Assembly (NCBI GenBank): GCA_963789885.1
Contig: CAWBNB010000030.1
Coordinates: 372,001-436,000, forward strand
DNA length: 64,000 nucleotides
Direction of reading: 5' to 3'
Source of the DNA: DATEDA01 sp963789885
Lineage (GTDB): Bacteria > Pseudomonadota > Gammaproteobacteria > Burkholderiales > SG8-39
Positions 61,447-64,000 of this stretch are shown here, in pieces. A model generated the notes under the pieces. The model was not told the origin of the DNA, ran no database searches, and saw only the letters and a list, made by a program, of their open reading frames with translations. Within the stretch, counting starts at the first letter, position 1. Every line of letters begins with the position of its first letter. Position numbers and translations under genes: made by a program.

Positions 61447-63240
61447 ATGCTGCGCCCCGAGGACAGCCTGGATCTAGCGACGCTCGGCGGGCGGCTGCGC
61501 GGCGGGTCCTTGCGCCCGCGCGAGGTCGTCGACGGGGTGCTCGCACGGATCGCCGCGCGTGGCGACGACAAGGTCTGGATCTACCGTGCAGCGCGGGCGG
61601 CGCTCGAGGCGCACGCGGACGAGCTCGAGCGGCGCGGGCCCGCCGGGCTGCCGCTCTACGGCATCCCGTTCGCGGTCAAGGACAACATCGACGTCGCCGG
61701 GCAGGCGACGACTGCGGCCTGCCCGGAGTTCGCGTACTCGCCTGCCGCGTCGTCGCCGGTGGTCCGGGCGCTCGTCGACGCCGGCGCGATCGCGATCGGG
61801 AAGACCAACCTCGATCAGTTCGCGGCCGGCCTCGTCGGCACGCGCACGCCTTACGGCGCGTGCACCAACCCGTTCGACCCGCGCTACGTGTCCGGCGGCT
61901 CGAGCTCCGGCTCCGCCGTGGCGGTGGCGGCGGGCCTCGCGAGCTTCGCCCTCGGCACCGATACCGCGGGCTCGGGACGCGTGCCGGCGGCGTTCAACAA
62001 CATCGTCGGCCTCAAGCCGACGAGAGGCGCCCTGAGCACGCGCGGCATGGTGCCCGCCTGCCGGTCGCTCGACTGCGTGTCGATCTTTGCGCTGACGACG
62101 GAGGACGCCCGCGCGGTGTTCGCGGTGGCGCGTGGTTTCGACGAGCGCGATCCGTGGTCGCGGCTACCGGCCGCCGCGGCGCTGCCGGACGCGATCGCCG
62201 GCTGCCGGATCGGTGTGCCGCGCGCATCCCAGCTCGAGTTCTTCGGCAACCGCGAAGCCGAGCGGCTGTTCGGCGCGGCGCTCGCCGCGCTCGGGCGCTC
62301 GGGCGCGCACCGGGTCGAGATCGATTTCGCACCGTTCCTCGAGGTGGCACGGCTGCTGTACGGTGGGCCCTGGGTGGCGGAGCGGTATCTCGCGATCCGC
62401 GAGTTCTTCGACCGGCGCCCGGAGGCGGTCTTCCCGGTGACGCGGGAGATCCTTGCCGGCGCGGCGAAGTACAGCGCCGCGGACGCCTTCGCCGCGGAGT
62501 ACCGGCTGCAGGACATCCGGCGCGCGTTGGCGCCGGTGTGGCGGGAGATCGATTTCCTCGTCACGCCCACCGCCGGGACGATCTACACGATCGCCGAGGT
62601 GAACGCCGACCCGGTCGCCCTGAACACCAACCTCGGCTACTACACGAACTTCATGAATCTGCTCGACCTCGCCGCGATCGCGTTGCCGGCCGGGTTCCAG
62701 GCGAACGGGCTGCCGTTTGGCGTCACGCTCGCGGCGCCGGCGTTCACCGATGAAGGGCTGTGCCGGCTGGGCGGCGCGCTGCACCGGCAGCTCGGCCGCG
62801 AGATGGGCGCGACGAAGCATCCCCTGCCCGCAGCGCCGGCGTTCGCGGGGCCGACGCCGGGCGTCGTGCGGCTGGCGGTGTGCGGCGCGCACATGTCGGG
62901 GCTTCCGCTCAACCATCAGCTCACCGAGCGCGGCGGACGGCTCGTGCGTACCTGTAGGACCGCACCGCGCTATCGCCTGTACGCCCTCGCGGGGTTCACG
63001 CCGGCGCGCCCGGGGATGGTGCGATCGGAGGCGGACGGAAGCGCGATCGAGGTCGAGATCTGGGCGGTGCCGTCCGCAACCTTCGGCAGCTTCGTCGACG
63101 GCATTCCGCCGCCGCTCGGGATCGGCACCGTCGAGCTCGAGGATGGCGAGCGCGTGCGCGGGTTCGTGTGCGAGGGCTACGCGGTCGCCGGTGCGAGCGA
63201 CATCTCGGCACTCGGCAGCTGGCGGAAGTTCACCGGATGA
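61447..63240 (+). CDS. Allophanate hydrolase-like amidase
   Basis: 597 residues. Amidase signature: catalytic Lys in VKDNIDVAG, Ser cluster GGSSSGSAVAVAAG and the final Ser of the triad in GTDTAGSGRVPAAF. C-terminal AtzF-type domain (about 460-590): RLAVCGAHMSGLPLNHQLTERGGR, APRYRLYAL. It converts allophanate to CO2 and ammonia in urea or s-triazine breakdown; no urea carboxylase nearby, so it could act on a related substrate. Its stop overlaps the cupin start. Confidence 0.88.
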   Translation: MLRPEDSLDLATLGGRLRGGSLRPREVVDGVLARIAARGDDKVWIYRAARAALEAHADELERRGPAGLPLYGIPFAVKDNIDVAGQATTAACPEFAYSPAASSPVVRALVDAGAIAIGKTNLDQFAAGLVGTRTPYGACTNPFDPRYVSGGSSSGSAVAVAAGLASFALGTDTAGSGRVPAAFNNIVGLKPTRGALSTRGMVPACRSLDCVSIFALTTEDARAVFAVARGFDERDPWSRLPAAAALPDAIAGCRIGVPRASQLEFFGNREAERLFGAALAALGRSGAHRVEIDFAPFLEVARLLYGGPWVAERYLAIREFFDRRPEAVFPVTREILAGAAKYSAADAFAAEYRLQDIRRALAPVWREIDFLVTPTAGTIYTIAEVNADPVALNTNLGYYTNFMNLLDLAAIALPAGFQANGLPFGVTLAAPAFTDEGLCRLGGALHRQLGREMGATKHPLPAAPAFAGPTPGVVRLAVCGAHMSGLPLNHQLTERGGRLVRTCRTAPRYRLYALAGFTPARPGMVRSEADGSAIEVEIWAVPSATFGSFVDGIPPPLGIGTVELEDGERVRGFVCEGYAVAGASDISALGSWRKFTG

Positions 63241-63770
63241 GCACGCAAACGCCGACCGACGCGCCGCGCGTGGTGGCCCATCTCCTCGCGCCCGACGGCG
63301 CGATTCCGAATCACCCGCGCTGGCCGCTCCTCGTCTACCCCGGCGCGGTGGCGATCGCCGGGAGCGACCCGGCGGCGACGTTCGAGACACTCTTCGGCCG
63401 CAACCGCTGGCCCGCGGCCTGGCGGAACGGCGTATTCCCGTTCCACCACTTCCACACCACCGCGCACGAGGTCCTCGGCGTGTACAGCGGCGAGGTGACC
63501 GTCCAGTTCGGCGGCGACCGCGGCATCGCGATCACCGCGCGTCCGGGCGACGTGATCGTGCTGCCGGCGGGCACCGGCCACAAGAAGCTTGCATCCCGCG
63601 GCGAGCTCGGGGTCGTCGGTGCTTATCCCGCGGGCCAGCATCCCGACACCAACACACCGCTCCTCGCAGCCGCGCGACGCGCGAGCGAGGCGATCGCGCG
63701 CGTCCCGCTGCCCGCCCGCGACCCGGTGCTCGGGGCGGACGGACCGCTCTTCGAGCACTGGAAGGTCTGA
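63237..63770 (+). CDS. Cupin domain protein
   Basis: 177 residues. ATG in the amidase stop (ATGA). Cupin-fold: FHHFHTTAHEVLGVYSGEVTVQFGG with metal His/Glu ligands, DVIVLPAGTGHKKLASRGE with the second His motif. Catalytic or regulatory; probably co-translated with the amidase. Substrate unknown. Confidence 0.82.
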   Translation: MSTQTPTDAPRVVAHLLAPDGAIPNHPRWPLLVYPGAVAIAGSDPAATFETLFGRNRWPAAWRNGVFPFHHFHTTAHEVLGVYSGEVTVQFGGDRGIAITARPGDVIVLPAGTGHKKLASRGELGVVGAYPAGQHPDTNTPLLAAARRASEAIARVPLPARDPVLGADGPLFEHWKV

Positions 63771-63782
63771 GCGCCGCGGCAG

Positions 63783-64000
63783 TCAGGCCGCGCGGCGGAG
63801 GAAGTCGAGCAGCAGCCGCGCCGTTTCCGCCGGCTGCTCCTGCTGCACCCAGTGCCCGGCACCCTCGACGAAGTGGCAGCCGAGCATGCGCGTGCAGGCG
63901 CGCGTCTGCATCGCATCCAGGTCGCCGGGCTTCTGCTGCGGCCCCCAGTCGGCGCTGCCCGCGATGAAGACGCTCGGCACGTCGATCGTGCGCCCGGAGA
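63783..64000 (-). CDS. Alpha/beta hydrolase, C-terminal part (runs off window)
   Basis: The minus-strand frame enters at the right edge of the window and ends at 63783. It shows VPSVFIAGSADWGPQQ, the Asp-containing loop, and VEGAGHWVQQEQPAETARLLLDFL with the catalytic His, as in epoxide-hydrolase-type alpha/beta hydrolases. The N-terminal half with the nucleophile is outside the window. Confidence 0.85.
   Translation of the reverse strand, partial: SGRTIDVPSVFIAGSADWGPQQKPGDLDAMQTRACTRMLGCHFVEGAGHWVQQEQPAETARLLLDFLRRAA

Overview
The window is 64 kb of very GC-rich proteobacterial chromosome, densely packed, with many 4-nt ATGA/GTGA/TTGA start-stop overlaps. The gene content points to a betaproteobacterium (Burkholderiales-like, perhaps an uncultured lineage): three Bug/TctC-type periplasmic binding proteins, a TctBAC tripartite transporter, a high-GC branched-chain amino acid (Liv) ABC locus, OxyR with AhpC/AhpD, and an aryl-polyene (APE) pathway. 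I see no tRNA, rRNA, CRISPR array, transposase or integrase.

Left part (1-31.6 kb), mostly core metabolism and transport. The 3' end of alaS overlaps a methylenetetrahydrofolate-reductase-like gene. Then come a Bug protein coupled to an LpxL-like acyltransferase, small exported proteins, a ModA-like binding protein and an AAA+ ATPase. A Phe-type DAHP synthase follows, with a clear phenylalanine attenuator in front of it (leader peptide with seven Phe codons, antiterminator and terminator). Next are an ArnT-like glycosyltransferase, a cyclic-nucleotide-binding protein, tctBAC, a UbiE-like methyltransferase and two multiheme cytochromes c. A large minus-strand Liv operon carries two complete LivH/LivM permease pairs but only one LivK and one LivG/LivF. 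It is followed by an acyl-CoA synthetase, a NYN-LOTUS protein, an enolase-superfamily enzyme and the ahpD-ahpC / oxyR divergon.

Centre (31.8-47.4 kb): an aryl-polyene / xanthomonadin-type biosynthetic cluster. It holds ACP, COG4648 membrane protein, AMP-ligase, acyltransferase, a fused double-hotdog dehydratase, methyltransferase, LolA-like carrier, MMPL exporter, ketosynthase, CLF-like partner, ketoreductase and glycosyltransferase. It also holds an outer-membrane MipA/OmpV protein, a flavin-dependent halogenase-like enzyme with an intact WxWxIP motif, a polysaccharide deacetylase and a second methyltransferase. Working together these would build an aryl polyene on ACP, possibly methylate and halogenate it, attach it to a lipid and export it to the outer membrane. 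Several genes (exporter, both KS-type genes, AMP-ligase, methyltransferase) carry single-base indels although motifs are intact on both sides. I read most of these as sequence errors, not decay.

Right part (47.4-57.5 kb): an accessory, more heterogeneous stretch. A 3.5-kb segment with aqpZ, a DUF374 acyltransferase, a truncated gene and a DUF502 gene is bracketed by direct repeats of the 3' end of a DUF2188 gene. Next are an AI-2E-type exporter and an aminotransferase. A run of small minus-strand genes (DUF1272, DUF6868-like, MBL hydrolase, OsmC) follows, with an integron attC-like element and degenerate relatives between them. The window ends (57.5-64 kb) with an MHS-type MFS transporter next to a FixLJ-like two-component system, an allophanate-hydrolase-like amidase with a cupin, and the C-terminus of an alpha/beta hydrolase.
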